This document shows, in pieces, positions 19,208-27,286 of a stretch of DNA of 64,000 nt. The notes below the pieces were generated by a model. The model did no database searches, had not been told where the DNA came from, and saw only the letters and a program-made list of their open reading frames with translations. The stretch's first letter is position 1. Each line of letters begins with the position of its first letter. The stretch is from positions 558,001 through 622,000 of the forward strand of contig CAVSPW010000004.1 in NCBI GenBank assembly GCA_963729935.1. Direction: 5' to 3'. Source of the stretch: CAIKMD01 sp963729935 (GTDB lineage: Bacteria > Pseudomonadota > Alphaproteobacteria > ATCC43930 > CGMCC-115725). Both the position numbers and the translations under genes were made by a program.

Positions 19208-19678
19208 CGTGTTCCTCCGAATGGCCAAGTTTGGCCGCAAGCCAATTTTCTACATCGCAAATTGAAACTGGGCCGCGCTTTGAGCAAGAGAAAACCGCTC
19301 AAGCATCCGGATTCTCCTTAACAATCCGCTGCCTCCGCGGACTATCCTCGCGGCCCGACCGCGTCGATTCTCATCTAATATATATGATATACCAGATAGA
19401 TTGTTGATATAGAGGCATTATTTTTAATGACCGAAAAACGGGGACACGCGGCCGCAAAATTTCGATATTTTATTTCCTAATAGATCATTACACATGTTTT
19501 TGAATGTCATATATAAATATTATTATCTATACGTTTGAAAAATAGTAATAAATCTAGATATTGCTCCGCGTCAGGGGGCGAGAGCAACATCTCATGTCAT
19601 CTGGCCGCGGTCATCGGACGATGACGAATACGGTACACTATCCGATGAGCGCGCGCAGCCCGGCTGCGTGATGGAAGA
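19208..19678. other. intergenic, AT-rich island
   Basis: No gene is seen in this 471-bp gap. From about 19370 to 19565 the sequence is strikingly AT-rich with many TATAT runs, unlike the GC-rich surroundings. It is upstream of the Ala/Lys-rich gene and downstream of the 378-aa hypothetical gene. It may be a promoter, a nucleoid-protein site or a scar of transferred DNA. Confidence 0.6.
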
Positions 19679-20815
19679 TCACGCGGCGGCGGAAGCCGCC
19701 TTGTTGCCCGTCGTCCCGGAGAGGACGGCCTTCAAGAGCACCAACAGCGGCTCAAGATGTTCGGAGGGAAGCTTCCGTCCCGGGAAGGTGCTGCTCATGA
19801 TATCCCAGCAATTCACCGCATGGTTGATCTTGCTGAGCGAATCGCCCATCCGCCAATAGACGCTCTTGGCGCCCCGCAGAAAGGCGATGAAATTCGCCGC
19901 GTCCGAGCTTTCAATGAATTTGGCGTAGACGGTGTCGTATTCCTTGGAGTGGGATTCGACATTCTTCCAGTGGTCGCGCAACCTTTCGATCACCGTCCGC
20001 CGGGTCTGGTCGAGAAGGTCGTGTTGGGCCTTCGGAACCAGTTCGCGCTCATGGGCGCCGTCCTTCAGCCAGCGCGCGAAATTTTCCCGCCCCTCCCGCG
20101 TCCGCACATATTCGTGGCAGTAGAAGATGATGCCTTTCCACGCGGCGAAAATAGCGGGCGCCTCGTCGTCCGGAATCCGGAACGCTTTGATCAAGCTGTC
20201 GAGCGCGACCGTGTCCTTTGCCTCCCATATTTTGTCGACCAGCTGCGATACCTTGTGCGCGACCGATTGCTCGCTGCCATAGGCGGCACGCACCAAGGGC
20301 TCGATCTTGCCGCGGATGAATTCCTGGATGGCCGCGCGCTGCGTCTCTTCGATCTCGAAATAGAGCTCGTTGACCGTGAGCCCGTCGAGTTCCAGCGCAT
20401 CGCGCATGAGGAACACATCGAGCGAAGGCAGCTTGTCCAATATCCCGAGGACCTTCAGGTCGCGATCGAGATCGGCTTTCTGGAATTTCTCACTATCGAA
20501 GCCGAAATGTTGATTGAGGACTTCCATCAAATGTTTGCTATGGCAAAACACCGAGCGCCCGCCTTCATAGACATTGGCCTCGTTGTAGGGAATGTAGAGC
20601 TTGGTCCCGACGGCGAAGCCTGACGGGTGCGGTTCCGCGCGTTCGTCCGTGAGCGGCTCTTTGATGAAGACAAGCGAATTCATGCTCGCGTTCTTGAAGA
20701 AGAACCGGTCTTCGATCTTCTGACGTTCGAGCTTGCGCGCGATATCGTTGCAGTTGAAGACCCGCGAGGAGCCGATATCGAGCTCCGGTCGAACATAGGT
20801 GCCAACCTTAGCCAT
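19679..20815 (-). CDS. hypothetical protein of 378 aa
   Basis: I do not recognise this protein. It has no signal peptide or membrane helix and looks like a soluble cytosolic protein: an N-terminal beta-rich part (MAKVGTYVRPELDIGSSRVF), a middle with an LDVFLMRDALELDGL stretch, and a long helical C-terminal half rich in charged and aromatic residues (RTVIERLRDHWKNVESHSKEY). The start at 20815 has AAGGA about nine bases upstream; the codon just before (20818) is TTG and less likely. Codon use is somewhat less GC-biased than in neighbouring housekeeping genes, and the gene lies between two unannotatable gaps, so acquisition by transfer is possible. Confidence 0.65.
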   Translation of the reverse strand: MAKVGTYVRPELDIGSSRVFNCNDIARKLERQKIEDRFFFKNASMNSLVFIKEPLTDERAEPHPSGFAVGTKLYIPYNEANVYEGGRSVFCHSKHLMEVLNQHFGFDSEKFQKADLDRDLKVLGILDKLPSLDVFLMRDALELDGLTVNELYFEIEETQRAAIQEFIRGKIEPLVRAAYGSEQSVAHKVSQLVDKIWEAKDTVALDSLIKAFRIPDDEAPAIFAAWKGIIFYCHEYVRTREGRENFARWLKDGAHERELVPKAQHDLLDQTRRTVIERLRDHWKNVESHSKEYDTVYAKFIESSDAANFIAFLRGAKSVYWRMGDSLSKINHAVNCWDIMSSTFPGRKLPSEHLEPLLVLLKAVLSGTTGNKAASAAA

Positions 20816-21220
20816 CAAACCCGTCCTTCTGGCGGTCCCTTGCGATGCAAAGGCCTGGGCTGCGCGAAATTATTTCCCGACACGGGACAGCCTACGATCA
20901 AGTGATTGTCAAAAGACGAATGCGGCTGGTTATCCCGCGTTTACCATCCGCGTCGTGCCCAACGCCATGCCGCCAGCATCCTCGCCTCGGGTTTACCTGC
21001 GCGACGGGCATGGGAAGCTTCTCGCCCGAGACTCCTCACCGGCACGGCAGCGACGTCCGACTCCCGTGAACTGGGTACGCGATCAGGGGGAATTCTTACA
21101 AAACCGGGGTGAAAAACTTCACAACTATACCGTTAATCCGTTGTTAATCGCACAACCGGACAATCGGGGGCGACCTAGCAATTTCCATCGAAGGTTGGGC
21201 GATAAATTGGCTTTGAGGCG
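20816..21220. other. intergenic region between divergent genes
   Basis: This 405-bp gap separates the minus-strand 378-aa gene from the plus-strand histidine kinase gene, so it must hold both promoters. I see no convincing paired -35/-10 sequence, RNA gene or repeat in it. The kinase start is uncertain and may move the right border. Confidence 0.5.
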
Positions 21221-23434
21221 ATGGGCGCGCACCGGCGCGACGCAAAGTGCGACGAGGAGAACGGCGAGCGAACCCTGCTCGGCGGACCGAAGGCGCGCCC
21301 TGGGTCGAGGGATATGCGGCGCGTGTTGAACAAGCGCGGCGCGAAAGGCGCGAGCCGGTCGCGGCAGCCGGATATCGGCGCATATGCCGGTCGCGAGCGG
21401 GAGCAGCGCCGACGTTGCCACCCCCTCCTCGGCCTGGGCGGCGCGATCGTCGCCGCGATCAGGGCCGGCAGACGCATCATCGCAGAGCCGAAGCCGCGAC
21501 GCGAAAATTTGCGCGCGCTGCGCCAGAGCGAGGCGCGCTTGCGCGACATCGCTGAAGTTACGGCTGAGCTCATCTGGGAGACGGATGAAAACCATCGCTT
21601 TACCTCGGTGACCGGCGACGTACGCAACTTCATCGACAAGGATGGAAGGCCGGTGCCGGCGATGCTGGGCAAAACCCGTTGGCAACTCGCGGGCGCAAAT
21701 CCGGAGACCGATGCGTTGTGGCGCCAACATAAAGCCGAGCTCGACGCCCATCGCCCCTTCCGTCGTTTCCGCTATCACCGGACGGCGCCGGACGGCACAC
21801 AGCTTTACTTCTCGGTCAGCGGCAAGCCTATCTTCGACGAGAGCGGCCGTTTTGCCGGCTATCGTGGGACGGCAGACTACGAGAACGAAATCGTCGAGGC
21901 ACGGATTCGCGCCGAACGCGCCGAGGCTCTGCTGCGCGACGCCGTCAACAGCATTTCCGAAGGTTTCGTCATCTACGACGCGGAAGACCGCATCTTTCTC
22001 TGCAACGAGGCCTATCTCGCCCTCTATCCCGAAAGTGCGCCGGCGATGGTCCCCGGCACGCGCTTTGAAGACATCCTGCGCGCCGGGCTGAAGAGGGGAC
22101 AATACAAGGCCGCGATAGGACGCGAGGCCGAATGGATTGCCGAGCGTATGCGCCGACATCGCGATCTGAGCGAAAAGCATGAGCAGCTCTTATCCGACGG
22201 GCGCTGGGTGCTGGTATCGGAGCGTCGCATGGCCAATGGCGGCATTGCCGGGCTGCGGACCGACATCACCGCTCTCAAGAACATCCAGACGTCGCTGCGC
22301 GAAAGCCAGGCACAGCTGAACGAAGCGCAACGCGTTTCGAATACCGGCAGCGCGGTTCACGACTTTCGCGTCAACAAGATCGTCTGGTCCGAACAGCTCT
22401 ATCGCATTTTCGGGCTGCGCCGCGACGGCGATGCGCCGGATTTCCACGCCTTTCTCCATCTCGTGCACCCCGAGGACCGCGAACGCGTGGCGAAGACGGT
22501 CACCGCCGCCTTTGCCGGAAAGAATTCTCCGTCGCTCCACTATCGCATCATCCGCCCGGACGGCTCCATCCGCTGGGTCTACCGGGAAGCGAAGATCAAT
22601 TCCGCTGCGGACGGAACGCCGCTGCTGCTGACCAGTACCTACAGGGACATCACCGAGCAGCGTCTTGCCGAGCAGCGCCAAGCCGAACTCGAGAATCAAC
22701 TGCATCATTCGCAGCGTCTGGAGGCGCTGGGCACGCTCGCGGGCGGCATCGCGCACGACCTCAACAACACGCTCGTGCCCATCCTCGCCCTCTCGAAAGT
22801 GGCTTTGCGGCTGCTCCCGCCGGACAGCCCGGTGCGCGACGATCTGGCGACCATCGCTGCCGCGAGCGAGCGGGCGCGCGATCTCGTTCGACAAATCCTG
22901 GCTTTCAGCCGCAAGCAGGAACTCGTCAAGCGCGAGATCGACCTTCGCGCAGTAGCACGCGAGGCGTTGTCCCTGCTGCGAGCAAGCCTGCCGACGACCA
23001 TTCGGCTGGTCGAAGAGTTCCGCGAAGTGCCGCCAATTCTTGGCGATGCCGGCCAGCTTCAGCAAATCGTGGTCAATCTCGTGACCAATGCCGCGCATGC
23101 GATCGGGACGCAGACGGGCACCATCACGGTGACGCTCGCGCCCGTGGTCGCAGCCGAAGACCCCGCCGGTCCGAAGATCCGCCTTCGCGTCGCCGATACC
23201 GGCCGCGGCATCGAGGCGGCGAATCTGGACCACATCTTCGAGCCGTTCTTCACCACCAAATCCGTCAGCGAAGGAACCGGACTCGGTCTCGCCGTCGTGC
23301 ATGGCATCGTAACAGGCCACGACGGATCCATCGAAGTCCGCAGCAAAGTCGGCGAAGGGACGGAATTCAGCATCATCTTCCCGACGGTCGGCCACCGCAA
23401 GGACGTCTCCGATTTCGACCGGACCGCGGCCTGA
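21221..23434 (+). CDS. multi-PAS sensor histidine kinase
   Basis: Cytosolic sensor kinase of up to 737 aa with no transmembrane segment. A basic, poorly conserved N-terminus is followed by three PAS domains (about residues 105-225, 235-350 and 370-480). The HisKA domain has the H-box GTLAGGIAHDLNN (phospho-acceptor H512), and an HATPase domain has N-box LVTNAAHAI, G1 DTGRGI and G2 GTGLGLAVVHG. The third PAS carries the WVYREAKI-DIT(E) signature. The true start may be ATG 21314, which has GAGG just before it. The CheY-like gene 45 bp downstream is the natural partner. The signal sensed is unknown. Confidence 0.87.
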   Translation: MGAHRRDAKCDEENGERTLLGGPKARPGSRDMRRVLNKRGAKGASRSRQPDIGAYAGREREQRRRCHPLLGLGGAIVAAIRAGRRIIAEPKPRRENLRALRQSEARLRDIAEVTAELIWETDENHRFTSVTGDVRNFIDKDGRPVPAMLGKTRWQLAGANPETDALWRQHKAELDAHRPFRRFRYHRTAPDGTQLYFSVSGKPIFDESGRFAGYRGTADYENEIVEARIRAERAEALLRDAVNSISEGFVIYDAEDRIFLCNEAYLALYPESAPAMVPGTRFEDILRAGLKRGQYKAAIGREAEWIAERMRRHRDLSEKHEQLLSDGRWVLVSERRMANGGIAGLRTDITALKNIQTSLRESQAQLNEAQRVSNTGSAVHDFRVNKIVWSEQLYRIFGLRRDGDAPDFHAFLHLVHPEDRERVAKTVTAAFAGKNSPSLHYRIIRPDGSIRWVYREAKINSAADGTPLLLTSTYRDITEQRLAEQRQAELENQLHHSQRLEALGTLAGGIAHDLNNTLVPILALSKVALRLLPPDSPVRDDLATIAAASERARDLVRQILAFSRKQELVKREIDLRAVAREALSLLRASLPTTIRLVEEFREVPPILGDAGQLQQIVVNLVTNAAHAIGTQTGTITVTLAPVVAAEDPAGPKIRLRVADTGRGIEAANLDHIFEPFFTTKSVSEGTGLGLAVVHGIVTGHDGSIEVRSKVGEGTEFSIIFPTVGHRKDVSDFDRTAA

Positions 23435-23479
23435 AGACCGAAACAACCCACAAGGCATGGATCGAGCGAGCGAAGCATC

Positions 23480-23851
23480 ATGAAAAAGATTCTCATCATC
23501 GACGACAACGACGCCGTCCGCAGCACGATGGCGCGGATACTCAATCTCGCCGGATACGAGACGATCACCGCCGGCGACGGAAACGAAGGTCTCGCGCGCA
23601 TGCGCAATGAGCGGCCGGACCTCATCATCACGGACATCATCATGCCGGAGAAGGAAGGCATCGAGACCATTCGGCTGATCCTAGCCGAGCGGCCCGACGC
23701 CAAGATCATGGCGGTCTCGGGAGGAGGGCGTCACGGAAACCTGGATTTCCTGAGCGCAGCGCGCAAGCTCGGCGCAAAGGATGTGCTGCAGAAGCCCTTC
23801 GAGCCCGACGATCTGGTCAGTCGCGTTGCGCATTGCCTCGAAGCCGCTTAA
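23480..23851 (+). CDS. single-domain (CheY-like) response regulator
   Basis: A 123-aa receiver domain without an output domain. The acidic pocket D8-D9, phospho-acceptor D52 (IITDIIMP), the switch residue S80 in MAVSGGG and K105 (LQKPFEP) are all present. It follows the PAS kinase by 45 bp in the same direction and probably takes its phosphate. Output must be by protein contact, for instance in a phosphorelay or by binding another regulator. Confidence 0.9.
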   Translation: MKKILIIDDNDAVRSTMARILNLAGYETITAGDGNEGLARMRNERPDLIITDIIMPEKEGIETIRLILAERPDAKIMAVSGGGRHGNLDFLSAARKLGAKDVLQKPFEPDDLVSRVAHCLEAA

Positions 23852-23899
23852 CGGATCGGCCCTCAACGCCAGCGCGACTTGCGCGAGCCGTGCTGCGCG

Positions 23900-24448
23900 C
23901 TAATCCGCGCCCGAGGGCTTCACCGAGCCGCAATCGGCGGCGAGCCATTTACCCTGGATGCTGTGTTTCGAGGTCATGGTCTTGGTGCCGTCCGAGATCA
24001 CCATTTCGGTGTTTCCCCTCACCGCCTCGCGCGAGACCGCTTCGTAACGCAATCTCCCCGACATCTTCTCCGCCCCCGTGCATTCGACACGCACCTCCAT
24101 GATGCTCGATGTGCGCGTCACCACCGTCTGCTTGCAGTTCTTCTGATTCGGGTCGGAGAAATCCGGTCCCCTCTCGAGTTCCTTTTCGGTCACGCAGGAT
24201 TTGAAGATGTGAGGCGCGTTCGAGCGCGCCATCGCCGCCTGCATCGCGGCCTCGAATTTGGCGCGCTGCTCCGGGCTCATTCGCGCGAGCGTGTCGGCCG
24301 GGATGGGCGGAGCGCCGGTCGAGCTCCCGGTCATCGTGATCTCCCACAGGCCGGGTTTCATATTGAATTTGGCCTCCGCCGCCTGGACCAGCATGGCCGA
24401 GACGGCGATGAGCCCAAGGGCAAGAAAAATGGTACGTGAATTCGACAT
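23900..24448 (-). CDS. DUF3617-type periplasmic protein
   Basis: Exported protein of 182 aa. A signal peptide (MSNSRTIFLALGLIAVSAMLVQAAEA) is followed by the family opening KFNMKPGLWEIT, a Met-rich helical insert (ARMSPEQRAKFEAAMQ), and paired cysteines in FKSCVTEKE and KNCKQTV typical of DUF3617. It ends near the tail of the response regulator gene, convergent with it. Function unknown. Confidence 0.75.
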   Translation of the reverse strand: MSNSRTIFLALGLIAVSAMLVQAAEAKFNMKPGLWEITMTGSSTGAPPIPADTLARMSPEQRAKFEAAMQAAMARSNAPHIFKSCVTEKELERGPDFSDPNQKNCKQTVVTRTSSIMEVRVECTGAEKMSGRLRYEAVSREAVRGNTEMVISDGTKTMTSKHSIQGKWLAADCGSVKPSGAD

Positions 24449-24574
24449 CGGAACCTCTTTTGTCGCGCGTTGCGGTCGCTCGAAGAAGTTCTTCTAGCCT
24501 TCCGCGTTTGGCCGCGCCAGCGCCGCGCGGCGCCCGACTGCTGGAGCGAGCTCCGATAAAGCCGGGCCCCGGCG

Positions 24575-25642
24575 TCAGGCGCGCTCGTACCAGCCACGCG
24601 TTCGCAGCACGATGCGAACGACCGAGAGCATGACTGGAACCTCGATCAGCACGCCGACGACCGTGGCGAGCGCGGCGCCGGAATTGAGGCCGAAGAGGGC
24701 GATCGCCGTCGCGACCGCGAGTTCGAAGAAATTGCTCGCGCCGATCAGTGCGGACGGACCGGCCACGCAAAAGGCGGTTCCGAGCTTCCGGTTGAGCCAA
24801 TATGCCAATCCCGCGTTGAAATAGACCTGGATCAGGATCGGCACGGCGAGCATCACAATCACCAAGGGCTGCGCCCAGATCTGCTCGCCCTGGAAACCGA
24901 AGAGCAGGACCAGGGTCGAAAGTAACGCGGCCAGCGAAAGCGGTCCGAGATGCTTGAGGGTCGCCGCCAGCCTCATCTCCCCGCCAGCCGAGAGAAGGCC
25001 CCGGCGCCAAAGCTGCGCCACAAGCACCGGCACGACGATGTAGAGGATCACCGACAACAGCAGGGTCTGCCACGGCACGGTGATCGACGACAGGCCGAGC
25101 AGCAGGCCGACGATCGGCGCGAAGGCGACCACCATGATCGCGTCGTTGACCGCGACCTGCGTCAAGGTGAAATGGGGCTCTCCATCCAAGAGATTGCTCC
25201 AGACGAACACCATGGCCGTGCACGGCGCGGCGGCCAGCAAGATCAGGCCCGCGACGTAGGATTGGATCTGGTCGGCCGGCAGCAGCGGCGCAAAGATGTG
25301 GCTGATGAAGAGCCACGCCAGAACCGCCATGGAAAACGGCTTGATCGCCCAATTCACGAGGAGCGTCACGCCGATCCCGCGCCAATGCTCGCGAACGCGA
25401 TGCAGCGCGCCGAAATCGATCTTGAGCAGCATCGGGATGATCATGAACCAGACCAGGATCGCGACCGGCAGATTGACCTGCGCCACCGTCGCGCGCCCGA
25501 GCCATTGGAATGGCAGCGGGACGATGCGGCCCAAGGCAACCCCGGCGACAATGCACAGCGCCACCCAGAGCGTGAGGTACCGCTCGAAGAGATTGAGCGA
25601 CGAGCTTGGCGAAGGCCGGGCGGCATTGGCGGCGGCCGTCAC
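24575..25642 (-). CDS. acr3: ACR3 family arsenite efflux permease
   Basis: Ten-helix arsenite/H+ antiporter of 355 aa that extrudes As(III) across the inner membrane. The family signature APCTAMVFVWSNL holds the conserved cysteine of TM4 used for arsenite transport; VNDAIMVVAFAPIV and SALIGASNFFELAVA are further ACR3 motifs. The start overlaps the arsC stop by 4 bp. It is the last gene of the arsR-arsI-arsC-acr3 operon, so expression should follow ArsR derepression by arsenite. Confidence 0.93.
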   Translation of the reverse strand: MTAAANAARPSPSSSLNLFERYLTLWVALCIVAGVALGRIVPLPFQWLGRATVAQVNLPVAILVWFMIIPMLLKIDFGALHRVREHWRGIGVTLLVNWAIKPFSMAVLAWLFISHIFAPLLPADQIQSYVAGLILLAAAPCTAMVFVWSNLLDGEPHFTLTQVAVNDAIMVVAFAPIVGLLLGLSSITVPWQTLLLSVILYIVVPVLVAQLWRRGLLSAGGEMRLAATLKHLGPLSLAALLSTLVLLFGFQGEQIWAQPLVIVMLAVPILIQVYFNAGLAYWLNRKLGTAFCVAGPSALIGASNFFELAVATAIALFGLNSGAALATVVGVLIEVPVMLSVVRIVLRTRGWYERA

Positions 25643-26163
25643 CGCGACACCTCCCCGGCCGCGGCGATCGCGCCGGATTTGCCGATCTTCGCCGTCTCAC
25701 GCTTGAGCGCCATATTGTCGAGCTTTTCGATCGGCAGCGCGGTGAAGAGCTTGATCCGCGCATCGAGCAGACGATAGGCGTCGCGGAAGGCCTTCATCCG
25801 CGCCGCTTCGTTGCCTTCGACCGAAGCCGGATCGGGAACGCCCCAATGCGCGGTGATCGGATTTCCCGGCCAAATGGGACAGACCTCGCCGGCCGCCTGA
25901 TCGCACACCGTGAAGACGAAGTCCATCACCGGCGCATCGGGCGTGGCGAACTCGCTCCAGCTCTTCGATTGCAAACCCTCGGTCGGCAATTTGAGCGAGC
26001 GCAGCAATTCCAAGGTCATGGGATGCACCCTGCCCTTGGGATAGCTTCCCGCGCTGAAGCCGCGAAAGCGGCCCCTGCCCCAGTGATTGAGGAGCACCTC
26101 GGCGAGAATGCTGCGCGCCGAGTTTCCCGTGCACAAAAACAGCACGTTGTAGATTTTGGTCAT
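25639..26163 (-). CDS. arsC: arsenate reductase, low-molecular-weight phosphatase type
   Basis: Cytosolic enzyme of 174 aa reducing As(V) to As(III). The phosphate/arsenate loop CTGNSARS starts at C11 (CX5R), and the LMW-phosphatase fold is followed by FVFTVCDQAAGEVCP with the cysteines used in thiol relay. An extra C-terminal tail of about 25 residues is present. It lies between arsI (15-bp gap) and acr3 (4-bp overlap). Confidence 0.92.
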   Translation of the reverse strand: MTKIYNVLFLCTGNSARSILAEVLLNHWGRGRFRGFSAGSYPKGRVHPMTLELLRSLKLPTEGLQSKSWSEFATPDAPVMDFVFTVCDQAAGEVCPIWPGNPITAHWGVPDPASVEGNEAARMKAFRDAYRLLDARIKLFTALPIEKLDNMALKRETAKIGKSGAIAAAGEVSR

Positions 26164-26178
26164 TGTCTTGTTCCGTCG

Positions 26179-26694
26179 CTAGGTTTTCGAACCGCAGCCG
26201 CAGGCGGTTGCATCTGGCGGTGCCGGTTTGACAAGCGCGGCACGCTGCGCCGCGCTCGGGCCGCAACAGGGAGACTCCGCGGCGTCCGCCAACGCATCGA
26301 GACGCTCGACCGCACCGGTTTGCCCGTAAACCGTCGACCGTTCATGCGTCAGGAAGGTTTCCCAGGCGACGCCTTGCGGATCGGCGATCCATTGCTTGTC
26401 GGATCTGGCATAGCAGCAAGTCGTCGCTTTTTCTTCCAATACCGGCTGCTCGGCGCGCGCGAGACGGTCGAAGACCTCGCCCAATTCACCGTCGTTCTCG
26501 ACCTCGATCCCGAGATGCTCGACGCCCAGCTTGCTGCCGCGTTTCGAGATGGCGAAATTCACCCGAGGATCATCGAGCATCCATTTCGCATAGTCGGCTT
26601 CGAGCACGGCCGGCTCCGCGGCAAAGAATGTCGAATAGAACCGAACCGATTCTTCGATCGATTCCACCGATACGTGGACATGCATGCGCTTCAT
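26179..26694 (-). CDS. arsI: ArsI-type C-As lyase (ArsI/CadI family)
   Basis: Non-haem iron VOC-fold dioxygenase of 171 aa that splits the carbon-arsenic bond of trivalent organoarsenicals such as methylarsenite. Iron ligands are placed at H5 or H7, H60 (GVEHLGIEV) and E112 (WETFLTHE), and the vicinal cysteine pair C93-C94 (TTCCYAR) that binds the substrate arsenic is intact. A cysteine-rich C-terminus (CCGP, CGCGS) is extra. The start at 26694 has GGAGG five bases upstream and overlaps the arsR stop by 4 bp; longer frames run into arsR. The operon can therefore handle methylated as well as inorganic arsenic. Confidence 0.9.
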   Translation of the reverse strand: MKRMHVHVSVESIEESVRFYSTFFAAEPAVLEADYAKWMLDDPRVNFAISKRGSKLGVEHLGIEVENDGELGEVFDRLARAEQPVLEEKATTCCYARSDKQWIADPQGVAWETFLTHERSTVYGQTGAVERLDALADAAESPCCGPSAAQRAALVKPAPPDATACGCGSKT

Positions 26695-27065
26695 GCCGAC
26701 CTCCTCTGAGTGCGGCCGCGCGGGCGAGCGACGGCCGGGGCTGCGGGATTGCAAGCCGGAGCGCAGCTCGCCGCCGTATCGGCGCGGCCGCAGCAATTCT
26801 CGGTCAGATAGGACAGAAGCCCGTTCATCGCGGCGAAATCGGCGGCATAGACGAGCTGCCGGCTCAACCGCCTCTGCGTGACGAGCCCTGCGTGCAGCAA
26901 TTGCTGAAGATGAAACGTGAGCGAGGAAGGCGGCACGCCGAGACGCTCGGAAATGACGCCGGCCGGAAGCCCGTCCGGCCCCCGCGCCACGAGCATGCGA
27001 AAGACCGCAAGCCGGTGCTCATGGGCGAGCGCGCCCAGCGCGCCGACCGCCTTGTTGGTGTTCAC
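26691..27065 (-). CDS. arsR: ArsR family transcriptional repressor
   Basis: Winged-helix repressor of 124 aa with GTG start (GGAGG five bases upstream). The recognition helix region is ERLGVPPSSLTFHLQQL followed by the beta-wing LVTQRRLSRQLVYAA. The usual N-terminal CxC arsenic site in the recognition helix is absent. Instead there is a cysteine cluster near the C-terminus (NCCGR at about 90-94, then two further cysteines), as in the C-terminal-sensor type of ArsR. It should repress its own operon through the two boxes upstream. Confidence 0.9.
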   Translation of the reverse strand: MNTNKAVGALGALAHEHRLAVFRMLVARGPDGLPAGVISERLGVPPSSLTFHLQQLLHAGLVTQRRLSRQLVYAADFAAMNGLLSYLTENCCGRADTAASCAPACNPAAPAVARPRGRTQRRSA

Positions 27066-27076
27066 CGAACCCTCCT

Positions 27077-27150
27077 ATATTTCGACGATTGTCAAAATAA
27101 TGAAGGACGGCGGGCCTGTCAACGATATTTCGACGACAATCAAAATATAT
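27077..27150 (-). promoter_or_regulatory. ars operon promoter with two ArsR boxes
   Basis: On the minus strand TTGACA (27117-27122) and TATTTT (27094-27099) are separated by 17 bp, a good sigma-70 promoter reading into arsR. Two near-identical boxes beginning ATATTTCGACGA (27077-27099 and 27125-27150, offset 48 bp) flank and cover it. The first is an imperfect palindrome overlapping the -10 element and the second sits just upstream of the -35. They are the likely ArsR operators. Confidence 0.75.
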
Positions 27151-27286
27151 TGGCCGGCTCGACCTATCGCCGGCGTCTCCGCGGCGCGCCGGATCAGTGG
27201 GCCGTCAAAGGTGAAGCTCGGTTGGACCAGGCCGTGGACGCGCCATCCATGACCCCGAGACGGACAGAAGCGGCGCGATCGTTCAT

